This document shows positions 1-8,505 of a DNA stretch of 44,310 bases, in pieces. This DNA is from JBGZFC01 sp964346495. GTDB lineage: Bacteria; Bacteroidota; Bacteroidia; Bacteroidales; Dysgonomonadaceae. Both the position numbers and the translations under genes were made by a program. A model generated the notes under the pieces. That model did not search any database and had not been told where the DNA came from. It saw only the letters and a list, made by a program, of their open reading frames with translations. Positions within the stretch are counted from its first letter, which is position 1. Every line of letters starts with the position of its first letter. The DNA lies in NCBI GenBank assembly GCA_964346495.1, contig CAYFUW010000005.1, positions 1-44,310 of the forward strand, given 5' to 3'.

Positions 1-177
1 AATTACTAATTACTAATTACAAAACGTAATTTAACGCAAAATAGTGTATTAAAATAATACGCTACTCTATGGATTTAAACAAAAAATCAACCGACAGAAC
101 TCTTCACAGGGTCCTGTCGGTCATTGGAAAATCAAAAAGTCATATAAGAAATAGAACTAATAAATAGTTTTATATTG
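1..177. other. Non-coding, repeat-like left edge
   Basis: No gene is seen here. The first 20 bases are a short tandem run of AATTACT units, similar to the AT-rich run near 2908-2936. The rest holds the terminator of the neighbouring NigD-like gene. Confidence 0.6.
80..121 (-). terminator. Rho-independent terminator of the NigD-like gene
   Basis: ACCGACAG (90-97) pairs with CTGTCGGT (114-121) to give an 8-bp stem with a 16-nt loop. Read on the minus strand, the hairpin is followed by a T-rich tract (TGATTTTTTG). It lies 56 bases downstream of the stop codon of the NigD-like gene. Confidence 0.75.
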
Positions 178-918
178 TTACATATATTCGGTTGATGTAA
201 TCACCGGAATAGGCATTGCTAAGACTTCATCATCAGTTGGTGCCTGATTATATTTATAAACCAAATCGAAATACCTTATTCCTGCCCAATCTTTTACTCT
301 TATCGAAAAATTAACAGAATCCAGGCTATCCTGGCGAAATTGTTTTAAATCGAAACAGACAAACCCTCCTACCAATATCGCACTTGTGCTTCCGTAAGAG
401 TTATGTCTAAACTCCAGTTCAATAACATCATCCTCCGTATTATCCAGATTTAATGTATTGTTTACCAGGTTAAGAAAATGTGGGCGAACTCCTCCATAAT
501 TAAAAGAGAAGTCAACATTCAAATAATCACCGCCTATCCACATACCATTCAACTCTACCGGATCATCACCAATTTCATCCGCATTATTTACATCTAAGTC
601 AACAACACTCTTTGTCAAAATATTCCAAATGTCATTAACTTTCACATAATTAGCATACTCACCTTGTTGACCTGACAAAATGGTATAATTTACAAATACT
701 CGCTGATTGCTTTTTGGAAAATAAGCTACATCTGCCGCTGCAGGCCAAAGCTTATCGCCATTGTTCAATATCAAAGCATAGGTATCGCTACTTAGAGAAT
801 CAACAGTAGCTATATCAACTTTGAAATCTCCCAAAGAATGTCCATCTTTGTCATCGCATGATACTAGTGCGATAGAGATACAGAATAATATTCCTAATAA
901 AAAAACAGTCTTTTTCAT
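178..918 (-). CDS. NigD-like lipoprotein
   Basis: This 246-residue protein begins with a lipoprotein signal peptide: a basic start, a hydrophobic stretch and the lipobox ALVSC with Cys21. Acidic residues (DDKDG) follow the Cys, as is common for surface-exposed Bacteroidota lipoproteins. The region from about residue 35 to 95 (TYALILNNGDKLWPAA...VFVNYTIL) matches the N-terminal OB-like domain of the NigD family, and the C-terminal half resembles the NigD beta-sandwich. NigD was named from a bacteriocin locus in Prevotella, but most family members have no known function and I see no bacteriocin genes here. The gene is followed by its own terminator. The YgiQ-type gene upstream ends 88 bases before it, so the two may or may not be cotranscribed. 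Confidence 0.8.
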   Translation of the reverse strand: MKKTVFLLGILFCISIALVSCDDKDGHSLGDFKVDIATVDSLSSDTYALILNNGDKLWPAAADVAYFPKSNQRVFVNYTILSGQQGEYANYVKVNDIWNILTKSVVDLDVNNADEIGDDPVELNGMWIGGDYLNVDFSFNYGGVRPHFLNLVNNTLNLDNTEDDVIELEFRHNSYGSTSAILVGGFVCFDLKQFRQDSLDSVNFSIRVKDWAGIRYFDLVYKYNQAPTDDEVLAMPIPVITSTEYM

Positions 919-1005
919 ATAATAATTTTACTTTGTATATATAAGATGTGTAAAATGCAAAAACGTTGCATCAAAAAGTAAGAATATTTCAAACTTTAAC
1001 TTTGT

Positions 1006-2838
1006 TTAACCTTTTGGGTAGAGTTTCTTGATAAGGTCAAGACGATTAATGCGTTTTAGCCTGGCTATGATTTGTCCTTTGTTTTTGCGTTCATGCCAAA
1101 AGAAGAATTGGCGTTGAGCAAGTTTCTCTTGTTGTGTTTTGGCTGTATAGACTGGTTCTAATGTGTATGGGTGATAACCGGTATAGTACATTTCTGTAGC
1201 GAGCGTCATAGGCGAAGGCGTGAAATCCTGCACCTGCTCCAAACGAAAATTCAGATTTTTGGTAATTGCAGCCAATTCTGCCATATCCTCTTCGGTACAG
1301 CCGGGATGCGATGAGATAAAATATGGTATAATCTGCTGATTAAGATTCTCTTTTCGGTTTACATCATCGAAAATACGCTTAAAATCGTAAAACATACGAA
1401 ACGATGGCTTTCGCATTATGTTGAGAGTTCTGTCCGAAGTATGTTCGGGTGCAACTTTCAATCTTCCCGAAACATGATTTTCAATTAGTTCACGAGTGTA
1501 TTCACGTGCCGATTCGTTCGCTTTTTTATCGTCGCTTTTGTGAAGCAGCATATCGTAACGCACACCACTACCGATAAACGATTTCTTAACGCCCGGCAAT
1601 GCATCAACCGAACGATAAATATCCAATAAAGGAGAGTGGTCGATATTTAGATTTGGGCACACTTTAGGATGGATACACGACGGACGTTTACACCTTTCAC
1701 AAATCGTCAAATCTCGTCCACCCATTTTGTACATATTTGCCGATGGTCCGCCCAAATCGCTGATATAACCCTTAAAATCTGGCATTTCAATGATTTTTTT
1801 TACTTCTTCGATAATCGATTTCTTCGAGCGCGATGCGATAAATTTGCCCTGATGAGCCGAAATAGTACAGAAAGCACATCCGCCAAAACATCCCCGATGC
1901 AGATTTAGCGAAAATTTTATCATTTCGTAAGCGGCGATATGCTTGTTTTTGTATTTTGGATGTGGCAATCGGGTGTATGGCAACTCAAATGAAGCATCAA
2001 TCTCCGATTCTGTCATTGGCGGAAATGGCGGATTTACCACCAACGTTTGTTTACCCACATCTTGCAAAATACGAGATGCGTGCATCATATTGGATTGCTC
2101 TTCCACCACACGAAAGTTTTTTGCCTGTTTCAATTTGTCTTTCAAGCACTCTTCGTGCGAAAAGAGACGAATATCGTTTCCCGATTCGTTTTCGGGCAAG
2201 CTATCTTTATCTGTCAAAAAAGCTGTTTGCGGTACATCACGAATTTCCGAAACCAACTTTCCGCTCTGCATTTCACGAACAATCTGTGTAAGCGGCAGTT
2301 CACCCATTCCGTAAACCAACAAATCGGCTCCGGTATCGGCAAGAATTGTTTTATTAAGCGCATCATCCCAATAGTCGTAGTGCGTAACACGTCGCAACGA
2401 CGCCTCCACCCCACCGATAATAATCGGAACATCGGGATATAGTTTTTTCAAAATATTGCAATAAACCGTTGTGGCTCTGTCGGGACGCATATCGGCTCGT
2501 CCGTCGGGAGTATAAGCATCACTGGAACGCAGTCTTTTGTTGGCGGTATATCTGTTAATCATAGAATCCATTACACCTGCCGTTACTGCAAAAAACATAC
2601 GCGGAACACCCAATTTCTTAAAATCGCGCAAATCGTCTCGCCAATTCGGCTGCGGCACAATCGCCACACGCAAACCCAAACTCTCCAACAATCGCCCGAT
2701 AACCGCAGTGCCAAACGATGGATGGTCGATATACGCATCGCCGGAGAAAAACACAACATCTACCTCATCCCAACCTCTCAAATTCATCTCTTTTTGAGTG
2801 GTGGGCAGGAAATCGGTAAGTTGGTAGGTTTTGGACAT
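1006..2838 (-). CDS. ygiQ: YgiQ family radical SAM protein
   Basis: This is a large radical SAM protein of the YgiQ family, about 610 residues from the ATG at 2838. The N-terminal part is a B12-binding-like domain (VDVVFFSGDAYIDHPSFGTAVIGRLLE). The radical SAM core holds the cluster motif CFGGCAFC (CxxxCxxC) at about residues 316-323. A Cys-rich stretch (CERCKRPSCIHPKVC) after the core is typical of the family. The ORF stays open to 2865, but a TATCTTTG promoter box at 2863-2870 overlaps that extension, so I place the start at 2838. The family is widespread and well conserved, but its reaction is not established. The next gene downstream on this strand is a NigD-like lipoprotein with no obvious link. 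Confidence 0.92.
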   Translation of the reverse strand: MSKTYQLTDFLPTTQKEMNLRGWDEVDVVFFSGDAYIDHPSFGTAVIGRLLESLGLRVAIVPQPNWRDDLRDFKKLGVPRMFFAVTAGVMDSMINRYTANKRLRSSDAYTPDGRADMRPDRATTVYCNILKKLYPDVPIIIGGVEASLRRVTHYDYWDDALNKTILADTGADLLVYGMGELPLTQIVREMQSGKLVSEIRDVPQTAFLTDKDSLPENESGNDIRLFSHEECLKDKLKQAKNFRVVEEQSNMMHASRILQDVGKQTLVVNPPFPPMTESEIDASFELPYTRLPHPKYKNKHIAAYEMIKFSLNLHRGCFGGCAFCTISAHQGKFIASRSKKSIIEEVKKIIEMPDFKGYISDLGGPSANMYKMGGRDLTICERCKRPSCIHPKVCPNLNIDHSPLLDIYRSVDALPGVKKSFIGSGVRYDMLLHKSDDKKANESAREYTRELIENHVSGRLKVAPEHTSDRTLNIMRKPSFRMFYDFKRIFDDVNRKENLNQQIIPYFISSHPGCTEEDMAELAAITKNLNFRLEQVQDFTPSPMTLATEMYYTGYHPYTLEPVYTAKTQQEKLAQRQFFFWHERKNKGQIIARLKRINRLDLIKKLYPKG

Positions 2839-2862
2839 ATTTCGTTTTACTTTTGATTGATG

Positions 2863-2870
2863 CAAAGATA
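2863..2870 (-). promoter_or_regulatory. Candidate -7 promoter box for ygiQ
   Basis: The minus strand reads TATCTTTG, matching the Bacteroidota -7 consensus TAnnTTTG. It lies 25 bases upstream of the chosen ATG. I see no TTG at the expected -33 position. Confidence 0.5.
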
Positions 2871-2907
2871 AGGATAAAACGGAAATATATAATGTTGGTA
2901 GGGAAAT

Positions 2908-3060
2908 TACAAATTAAAATTACAAATTACTAATTTATCTATGCCGTTTTATCAATAATGACAAATCAACTTTGCGATTTTCCTTTGCGAACTTTGCGAG
3001 AAATTAGTTCTAAACAAAATATGTCGGGATTACAAATCCCTCCGACGAAAGTCTTGCCTC
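2908..3060. repeat. Intergenic repeat cluster
   Basis: This spacer contains an ATTAC/AATTACTAATT-type AT-rich run (about 2908-2936), a CTTTGCGAACTTTGCG motif (2968-3000) and a small hairpin, GTCGGGATTACAAATCCC (3023-3040). The same three themes recur at 1-20, 29619-29674 and 39597-39614. No gene is visible. Confidence 0.6.
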
Positions 3061-3091
3061 TTGTGTCTTGTGTCTAAAAAATCTTTTCTCT

Positions 3092-4015
3092 TTATTCTAA
3101 AAAAAACCCTTGCCAACTCCCCTTCTCCTCAAATCTTTTTACGATTTTGGCAGTCAATTCATAGTTTTTAATCCCCCAATCGGGTGCGATAAGAAGTTGT
3201 TTTGGAGATTGGGATGCAAAACGGTCGATATAAATATCCGGATTTAATCTTTCGGCAAACGAAACGCATAAATCGATATACTCCGGCAGTTCAAACAGAT
3301 GAAACGATTCCGGATTTTGCTTGTATTCGTGAGCCATAACCGTCCCTTTAATAATTTGCAGTTGATGAAGTTTCAGGCTGGTTATTGGAAGTTGCGACAA
3401 TTTATCGGCATGAGAAAATATATCGTCCCTACTCTCGCCCGGCAATCCCAAAATCAAATGAGCACCAACGGGAATATTTTTTTCGGCAGTTTTCACAATA
3501 GCCTCAACCGACTCTTCCCAAGTGTGCTGGCGGTTTATTCGTTCAAGAGTCTTATTAAGTGTGCTCTCCACTCCATACTCAACAAAAACCAATGTCTCCT
3601 CACTTTTTTTCTGAAAATAAGCGAGCAATTCATCCGGCATACAATCGGGACGTGTGCCGACTATCAATCCAACAACATCGGGATAAGCAAGAGCCTCTTC
3701 GTACAGAGAGATAATTTTTTCGATTTCTCCATAAGTATTAGTATATGATTGAAAATATGCGATATATTTCATTGAAGGATACTTCCTCGAAAAAAACTGA
3801 ATCCCATCTTCCAACTGTTGCGAAACGGTTTTTGAAGGAGTTCCATATCCGGGACTAAAACTCTGGTTATTGCAATAGGTACAACCACCACGACCTTTTG
3901 TTCCATCACGATTTGGGCAAGTAAATCCGGCATTGACGGAAATTTTTTGCACTTTATATGGAAATCTTTGGGATAAATATTCTGAAAAATCTCTATATGG
4001 TCTGCTTTTGCTCAT
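3092..4015 (-). CDS. TIGR01212 family radical SAM protein (YhcC-like)
   Basis: This 307-residue protein is of the TIGR01212/YhcC type. The cluster cysteines have the spacing characteristic of this family rather than the classic CxxxCxxC: Cys33, Cys45 and Cys48 (TCPNRDGTKGRGGCTYC). Downstream are family-typical stretches such as YFQSYTNTY, VGTRPDC and HLILGLPGE. It belongs to the Elp3-like branch of radical SAM proteins. E. coli YhcC has no firmly assigned reaction, so none is assigned here. The start ATG at 4015 gives the normal family N-terminus. It lies about 250 bases upstream of the YgiQ-type gene on the same strand, with a repeat-rich spacer between them. Confidence 0.9.
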   Translation of the reverse strand: MSKSRPYRDFSEYLSQRFPYKVQKISVNAGFTCPNRDGTKGRGGCTYCNNQSFSPGYGTPSKTVSQQLEDGIQFFSRKYPSMKYIAYFQSYTNTYGEIEKIISLYEEALAYPDVVGLIVGTRPDCMPDELLAYFQKKSEETLVFVEYGVESTLNKTLERINRQHTWEESVEAIVKTAEKNIPVGAHLILGLPGESRDDIFSHADKLSQLPITSLKLHQLQIIKGTVMAHEYKQNPESFHLFELPEYIDLCVSFAERLNPDIYIDRFASQSPKQLLIAPDWGIKNYELTAKIVKRFEEKGSWQGFFLE

Positions 4016-4094
4016 CCAAAGTAGTCAATATGTCAATTAATTATAAGTTGTTCTTTTTTTTGATAATGTAGTAGAAATATTATCAGTTTTTTTG

Positions 4095-4102
4095 TATATT
4101 TG
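4095..4102 (+). promoter_or_regulatory. Candidate -7 promoter box for pruA
   Basis: TATATTTG matches TAnnTTTG and would give a leader of about 65 nt before the pruA ATG at 4171. No clear -33 TTG is seen at the right spacing. Confidence 0.4.
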
Positions 4103-4170
4103 TTCTCCGATAAAATCGAAATAAAATATCTGCAAATATAAAAATAATAACAAAATAAATATTAATAATT

Positions 4171-5802
4171 ATGCCAAAAGGAATTTATAAATTACCAAAT
4201 GTACAAAACGAACCTGTTTCCAGCTTCGCTCCGGGTTCAACAGAAAGAAAAGCTCTACAAGCTAAATTAGCGGAATTGAACAAAGGCGGATTGGATATCC
4301 CTATGATTATCGACGGGAAAGAAGTTCGTACAAATAAGTTGTATGATATTCGCCCACCACACAACCACAAAAACCTGTTGGGGCACTATCATCAAGGTGA
4401 TAAAAGTCACGTGGAAATGGCTATCAATGCTGCACTTAAAGCTAAACCGGCATGGGAAGCTATGCATTGGGAAAGCCGTGCTGCTATCTTCTTGAAAGCA
4501 GCTGAGCTTATTGCAGGTCCTTATCGCTACGAATTTAACGCGACAACAATGATTTGTCAGTCAAAAAATGCTTTCCAATCAGAAATTGACGCTGTTTGTG
4601 AATATATCGACTTTTTACGTTTCAACGTGAAAAACATGTACGACATGTACGCAATGCAACCAAATTCGGCTCCAGGCGTTTGGAACAGAACAGTTTGGCG
4701 TCCATTGGAAGGATTTGTTTTCGCACTAACTCCGTTCAACTTCACATCTATTGCAGGAAACCTTCCCGGTGCACCGGCATTGATGGGTAATACGGTTGTT
4801 TGGAAACCTTCGAAAACTGCGGTTTACTCTGCACATCTGATTATGAAAGTGTTGAAAGAGGCAGGATTGCCCGATGGCGTTATCAACCTGGTTTATGTTG
4901 GCGGACAAGATGCTGCCGATGTTATTTTCAACCATCGTGAATTTGCAGGATTGCACTTTACGGGTTCAACAGGCGTATTCAACAGCATGTGGGAAACTAT
5001 CTCAAGAAACGTTTCAAAATACAAATCTTATCCACGCATTGTTGGTGAAACAGGTGGTAAAGACTACGTTTTAGCTGACCATACTGCCGATGCAAAACAG
5101 GTAGCAACAGCGTTGGTTCGCGGTGCTTTTGAATATCAAGGACAAAAATGTTCGGCTGCGTCACGTGCATACATCCCTTCAAATATTTGGAATGATGTAA
5201 AAGCATATATGGAAGCTGATTTGGCGAAAATCAAAACCGGACCGGTAGATGATTTCACCAATTTCGTGAATGCGGTTATCGACGAAGAGTCTTTCGATAA
5301 ACTGGCAAAATATATCGATGACGCTAAAAACTCGCCCGATGCAGAAGTTATTATGGGTGGACACTATGATAAATCGGAAGGATATTTTATACATCCGACT
5401 GTTATTTTAGCAAAAAAAGCTGATTATGTAACTATGCGCGAAGAACTTTTCGGACCGGTTCTTACAGTTTATGTATATGAACCCGAAAAACTCGACGAAA
5501 CTATGGATATTCTTGACACCACAACAGACTACGCTCTTACAGGTGCTATTTTCTCTGCCGACCGTGCTGCAATCGAACGCATGACTACAAGATTGACACA
5601 CACTGCAGGAAACTTCTATATCAACGATAAACCAACAGGTGCAGTTGTTGACCAACAACCATTTGGCGGTGGTCGTGGTTCGGGCACAAACGATAAAGCA
5701 GGTTCTATCTTTAACTTGTTGCGTTGGGTTTCTCCACAAACAATTAAAGAGACATTTGTTCCTGCAACAGATTATATGTATCCTAACTTTTTGGAAGATT
5801 AA
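4171..5802 (+). CDS. pruA: L-glutamate gamma-semialdehyde dehydrogenase (1-pyrroline-5-carboxylate dehydrogenase)
   Basis: This enzyme oxidises glutamate-5-semialdehyde (from 1-pyrroline-5-carboxylate) to glutamate with NAD+, the second step of proline breakdown. The 543-residue length and the N-terminus (FAPGSTERKALQAKLAEL) fit the stand-alone long-form P5C dehydrogenases of Bacteroidota and mitochondria. The catalytic Cys is in GQKCSA (Cys327) and the general-base Glu in VGETGGKDY (Glu293). Further ALDH signatures are FTGSTG and EELFGPVL. No proline dehydrogenase gene is next to it, so the first step must be encoded elsewhere. It appears monocistronic, with its own promoter box and a strong terminator. 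Confidence 0.95.
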   Translation: MPKGIYKLPNVQNEPVSSFAPGSTERKALQAKLAELNKGGLDIPMIIDGKEVRTNKLYDIRPPHNHKNLLGHYHQGDKSHVEMAINAALKAKPAWEAMHWESRAAIFLKAAELIAGPYRYEFNATTMICQSKNAFQSEIDAVCEYIDFLRFNVKNMYDMYAMQPNSAPGVWNRTVWRPLEGFVFALTPFNFTSIAGNLPGAPALMGNTVVWKPSKTAVYSAHLIMKVLKEAGLPDGVINLVYVGGQDAADVIFNHREFAGLHFTGSTGVFNSMWETISRNVSKYKSYPRIVGETGGKDYVLADHTADAKQVATALVRGAFEYQGQKCSAASRAYIPSNIWNDVKAYMEADLAKIKTGPVDDFTNFVNAVIDEESFDKLAKYIDDAKNSPDAEVIMGGHYDKSEGYFIHPTVILAKKADYVTMREELFGPVLTVYVYEPEKLDETMDILDTTTDYALTGAIFSADRAAIERMTTRLTHTAGNFYINDKPTGAVVDQQPFGGGRGSGTNDKAGSIFNLLRWVSPQTIKETFVPATDYMYPNFLED

Positions 5803-5830
5803 TAATAATTAAAGACATATGTAAATAGTA

Positions 5831-5872
5831 CAAAGTTCCGACAAACAAATTTGTTCGGAACTTTGTTTATTC
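5831..5872 (+). terminator. Rho-independent terminator of pruA
   Basis: CAAAGTTCCGA (5831-5841) pairs perfectly with TCGGAACTTTG (5855-5865). An inner ACAAA/TTTGT helix extends the stem, and TTTATTCTTATTTT follows. It starts 28 bases after the pruA stop codon. Confidence 0.85.
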
Positions 5873-6329
5873 TTATTTTAGGTTGTGCAGGAGACGATGG
5901 CTATGCCTTCGTTAAATAGACATAAGATGCAAGAAACAAGACACAAGACCATTAGTTTCGGAGCTGCGATTAAAAACTCAATATTTATAACGCTGCGATT
6001 AGTACTGCCTTTCAGGCAGATGTTTTGAGTATGTCGTTTCCGTAAGCTGCGCTCGTTCCTCGCTTGCATACGGTTATGAAAATATTACCCTTCGGGTAAA
6101 GTTATTAGTAATTGCAGATTTGGTTTTTTCTTGTTGCTCCCACGCGAATCCTTTCGCGTGGTGTCAGAATCAGAAAATAAGGGGCAACCTTTTGAGTCAA
6201 TTCAAATCATGGCGTAGAAACAGTTAAAACAACCCCTCCGCTTCGCTCGTCCCCTTTGGCAAAGGGGACAGTTGCGTAGGTGGAATAATTAAAATAACCA
6301 CGCAATACGTAACCCGTAACAACAAAACA
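5873..6329. repeat. Repeat-rich spacer between pruA and sufE
   Basis: No gene was found. The spacer has a 9-bp hairpin, CCACGCGAA/TTCGCGTGG (6140-6161), followed by GGTGTCAGAA. It also has a 9-bp hairpin, GTCCCCTTT/AAAGGGGAC (6249-6269), and a CGTAACCCGTAAC word (about 6301-6320). Related words recur in the spacer at 10.7-10.9 kb, so these look like dispersed non-coding repeats. Confidence 0.6.
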
Positions 6330-6764
6330 ATGAAAACAACAAACGAAATACAACAAGAGATAATTGAAGAATTTTCCACCTTTACCGACTGGATGGATAA
6401 ATACGCTCTGATTATTGAGCAGGGAAATCAGCTGGAAGGTCTGGATGATAAATATAAAACACCTGAAAATATTATCGAAGGATGCCAAAGCAGAGTTTGG
6501 TTACACACTGAGTATAAAGATGGTAAACTTTTTTTCGAAGCAGAAAGCGATGCTATTATAGTAAAAGGATTGCTGGCTTTGGTATTACGAGTATTTAACG
6601 GCAGAACACCCGACGAAATTATTGCTACCGACCTGCATTTTATTAAAGAAATAGGTTTAACAGACCACCTGTCTCCAACTCGTGCCAATGGCTTGCTTGC
6701 CGTGATAAAGCAGATAAAATTTTACGGAATGGCGTTTAAGGCTAAGGAAGAGTCAGAAAAATAG
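6330..6764 (+). CDS. sufE: SufE family cysteine desulfurase activator
   Basis: SufE accepts sulfane sulfur from a SufS-type cysteine desulfurase and passes it to the Fe-S cluster scaffold. The 144-residue protein shows the whole SufE fold, including the sulfur-accepting Cys52 in EGCQSRVWL. Also present are GLLALVLRVFNGRTPDEI and the C-terminal SPTRANGLLAVIKQIK segment. The ATG at 6330 gives the normal family N-terminus. No suf operon genes flank it. It stands alone between a repeat-rich spacer and the convergent mlaFE operon, which fits the scattered placement of sufE in Bacteroidota. Confidence 0.93.
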   Translation: MKTTNEIQQEIIEEFSTFTDWMDKYALIIEQGNQLEGLDDKYKTPENIIEGCQSRVWLHTEYKDGKLFFEAESDAIIVKGLLALVLRVFNGRTPDEIIATDLHFIKEIGLTDHLSPTRANGLLAVIKQIKFYGMAFKAKEESEK

Positions 6765-6866
6765 GTTGAATGATTATTATCACAACAACCAGTGGCTAAA
6801 AGTCCGTTTGTTGAATATTTATAATAATTTAAATGGGATAGATGAATCGAAAGTGGTTTATTCCTT

Positions 6867-7634
6867 CTATAGCTTTGCAGATTTGTCGATTTCTCTAATC
6901 TTCTTAAATAGATCAGATGCAAATACAAACTCGTTCAGAGCCTCGTTATCGGTATTCATAACTTCCGATTTGTTACCTTCCCAGGCTTTTACACCTTCGT
7001 TTAGAAAGATAATATTATCACCAATATTAACTACCGAGTTCATATCGTGAGATACAACAATTGAAGTAATGCCGTAATCTTTGGTAATATCTAAAATAAG
7101 TTCGTCTATCAATTGCGACGTTTTAGGGTCGAGTCCCGAGTTTGGCTCATCACAAAACAGATAACGTGGATTCAAAGATATAGCACGCGCAATAGCTACA
7201 CGCTTCATCATTCCACCACTAATTTCAGAAGGATACAGATTGGCTGCGTGTGACAAGTTTACTCTTTCCAAACAGAATTCGGCATGTTTTCGACGCTCTC
7301 TCAGGTTTTTTCTGGAAAACATATCAAGCGGGAACATCACATTCTCGAGTACGGTTTTAGAGTCGAAAAGAGCTGACCCCTGGAAAAGCATACCAATATC
7401 GCGGCGTAGCAATTTTAGTTCTTTGGGCTTTAAATCATGAATGTTTTTCCCGTCAAACTTTATAGAACCCGATGTAGGCTTAATCAGTCCGATAATACAC
7501 TTCAACATTACGGTTTTACCAGATCCGCTTCGCCCTATAATCATATTCACGGCTCCTTGCTTCATGGTAGTGCAGATGTTGTCGAGAACAACTCTGCCTT
7601 CAAACTCCTTAACCAAATTTACTACCTCTATCAT
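6867..7634 (-). CDS. mlaF: Phospholipid-transport ABC ATPase, MlaF-like
   Basis: This is the cytoplasmic ATPase of an Mla-type transporter that moves phospholipids between inner and outer membranes. The 255 residues contain Walker A (GRSGSGKT), the ABC signature (ISGGMMKRVAIARA, with the Met-rich form typical of MlaF) and Walker B (YLFCDEPNSGLDP). The switch histidine is in VVSHD. It lies 16 bases after the mlaE-like gene on the same strand, so the two are surely cotranscribed. No MlaD-type MCE-domain gene follows. The next gene is convergent sufE, so the substrate-binding subunit must lie elsewhere. Confidence 0.92.
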   Translation of the reverse strand: MIEVVNLVKEFEGRVVLDNICTTMKQGAVNMIIGRSGSGKTVMLKCIIGLIKPTSGSIKFDGKNIHDLKPKELKLLRRDIGMLFQGSALFDSKTVLENVMFPLDMFSRKNLRERRKHAEFCLERVNLSHAANLYPSEISGGMMKRVAIARAISLNPRYLFCDEPNSGLDPKTSQLIDELILDITKDYGITSIVVSHDMNSVVNIGDNIIFLNEGVKAWEGNKSEVMNTDNEALNEFVFASDLFKKIREIDKSAKL

Positions 7635-7650
7635 CTGCCAATCTCCGTTA

Positions 7651-8400
7651 TTAAGCCATTACCAATTGAGTGAACATCAGGTCGGTAAGCAAAATCAGAA
7701 TATTATTTATCACTATAGAATTAGTACTTGCCATACCCACTTCTGTTGCTCCACCTTTTACTCTATATCCGTGAAAAGCGGATACCGAAGCAATTATAAA
7801 ACCATATATCATAGATTTTGCAATGGAAGCCCAAACAAAATAATCTTTAAAATAGAATTGAATACCGTAGATATATGTTTCAACTGTTGGTGTGGATGTT
7901 AAAATACAAAGCACATAACCACCAACCATAGCCAGAAACATACTAAAAACAACCAAAACAGGCATAAATACGACAAAAGCCATTATTTTTGGTAAAATAA
8001 GATAGTTAGCAGCATTCACACCCATTATCTGCAAAGCATCTACTTGCTCGGTAATGCGCATTGTACCAATTTCCGAAGCTATATTAGAGCCGACCTTCCC
8101 GGCTAAAAGCAAACAAAGTATAGTCGATGACAGCTCAAGCAGAATTATCTCTCTCGATACGAAACCAATTGTAAATCGGGGCAGAAACGGCACATCAACA
8201 TTCACGGCTATCTGCATAACGATAACCGCACCTATGAAAAATGATATCACAATAACTAGCCAAATAGAGTTCACACCAAGTTTATAAATCTCTTTACCAA
8301 ACTCTTTTAAAAACTCGCGAATTCTATCCGGCGGGGCTAATGTTTCTTTCATAAGCAAAACATATTCCCCAATATCTTCAAATGAGCGTATCAATTTCAT
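7651..8400 (-). CDS. mlaE: MlaE-like ABC transporter permease
   Basis: This permease of the Mla (MlaE/YrbE) family is about 249 residues from the ATG at 8400. It has five or six hydrophobic segments and the family hallmarks EIGTMRITEQVDALQIMGVN (the coupling-helix region) and GYRVKGGATEVG near the C-terminus. The frame is open upstream to 8427, but the promoter box at 8425-8432 overlaps that extension, so 8400 is the better start. It pairs with the downstream MlaF-like ATPase and probably works in outer-membrane lipid asymmetry. Confidence 0.92.
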   Translation of the reverse strand: MKLIRSFEDIGEYVLLMKETLAPPDRIREFLKEFGKEIYKLGVNSIWLVIVISFFIGAVIVMQIAVNVDVPFLPRFTIGFVSREIILLELSSTILCLLLAGKVGSNIASEIGTMRITEQVDALQIMGVNAANYLILPKIMAFVVFMPVLVVFSMFLAMVGGYVLCILTSTPTVETYIYGIQFYFKDYFVWASIAKSMIYGFIIASVSAFHGYRVKGGATEVGMASTNSIVINNILILLTDLMFTQLVMA

Positions 8401-8424
8401 AAAAGCAGATTCTGAATATCGTCG

Positions 8425-8432
8425 CAAAGATA
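8425..8432 (-). promoter_or_regulatory. Candidate -7 promoter box for mlaEF
   Basis: The minus strand reads TATCTTTG, 24 bases upstream of the mlaE ATG at 8400. It is placed back to back with the start region of the plus-strand metalloprotease gene. Confidence 0.5.
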
Positions 8433-8493
8433 AACAATGTTTCGTAGTTATAGAAACAGTTTTAATTTTAGTTATGAGTTTTCAGTAAATTTG

Positions 8494-8501
8494 TATATTT
8501 G
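8494..8501 (+). promoter_or_regulatory. Candidate -7 box very close to the metalloprotease start
   Basis: TATATTTG matches TAnnTTTG and ends only 4 bases before the ATG at 8506. If used, transcription would begin at or next to the start codon. The -33 TTG is not clear. Confidence 0.4.
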
Positions 8502-8505
8502 CACT

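Noticed and set aside
178..918. Bacteriocin (nigrescin) locus suggested by the NigD-like protein
   Set aside because: No other bacteriocin, export or immunity gene is nearby. NigD-like lipoproteins are common in Bacteroidales without such loci.
1943..2442. Overlapping plus-strand open frames inside ygiQ
   Set aside because: They have no start signals or recognisable domains and lie antisense to a well-conserved gene.
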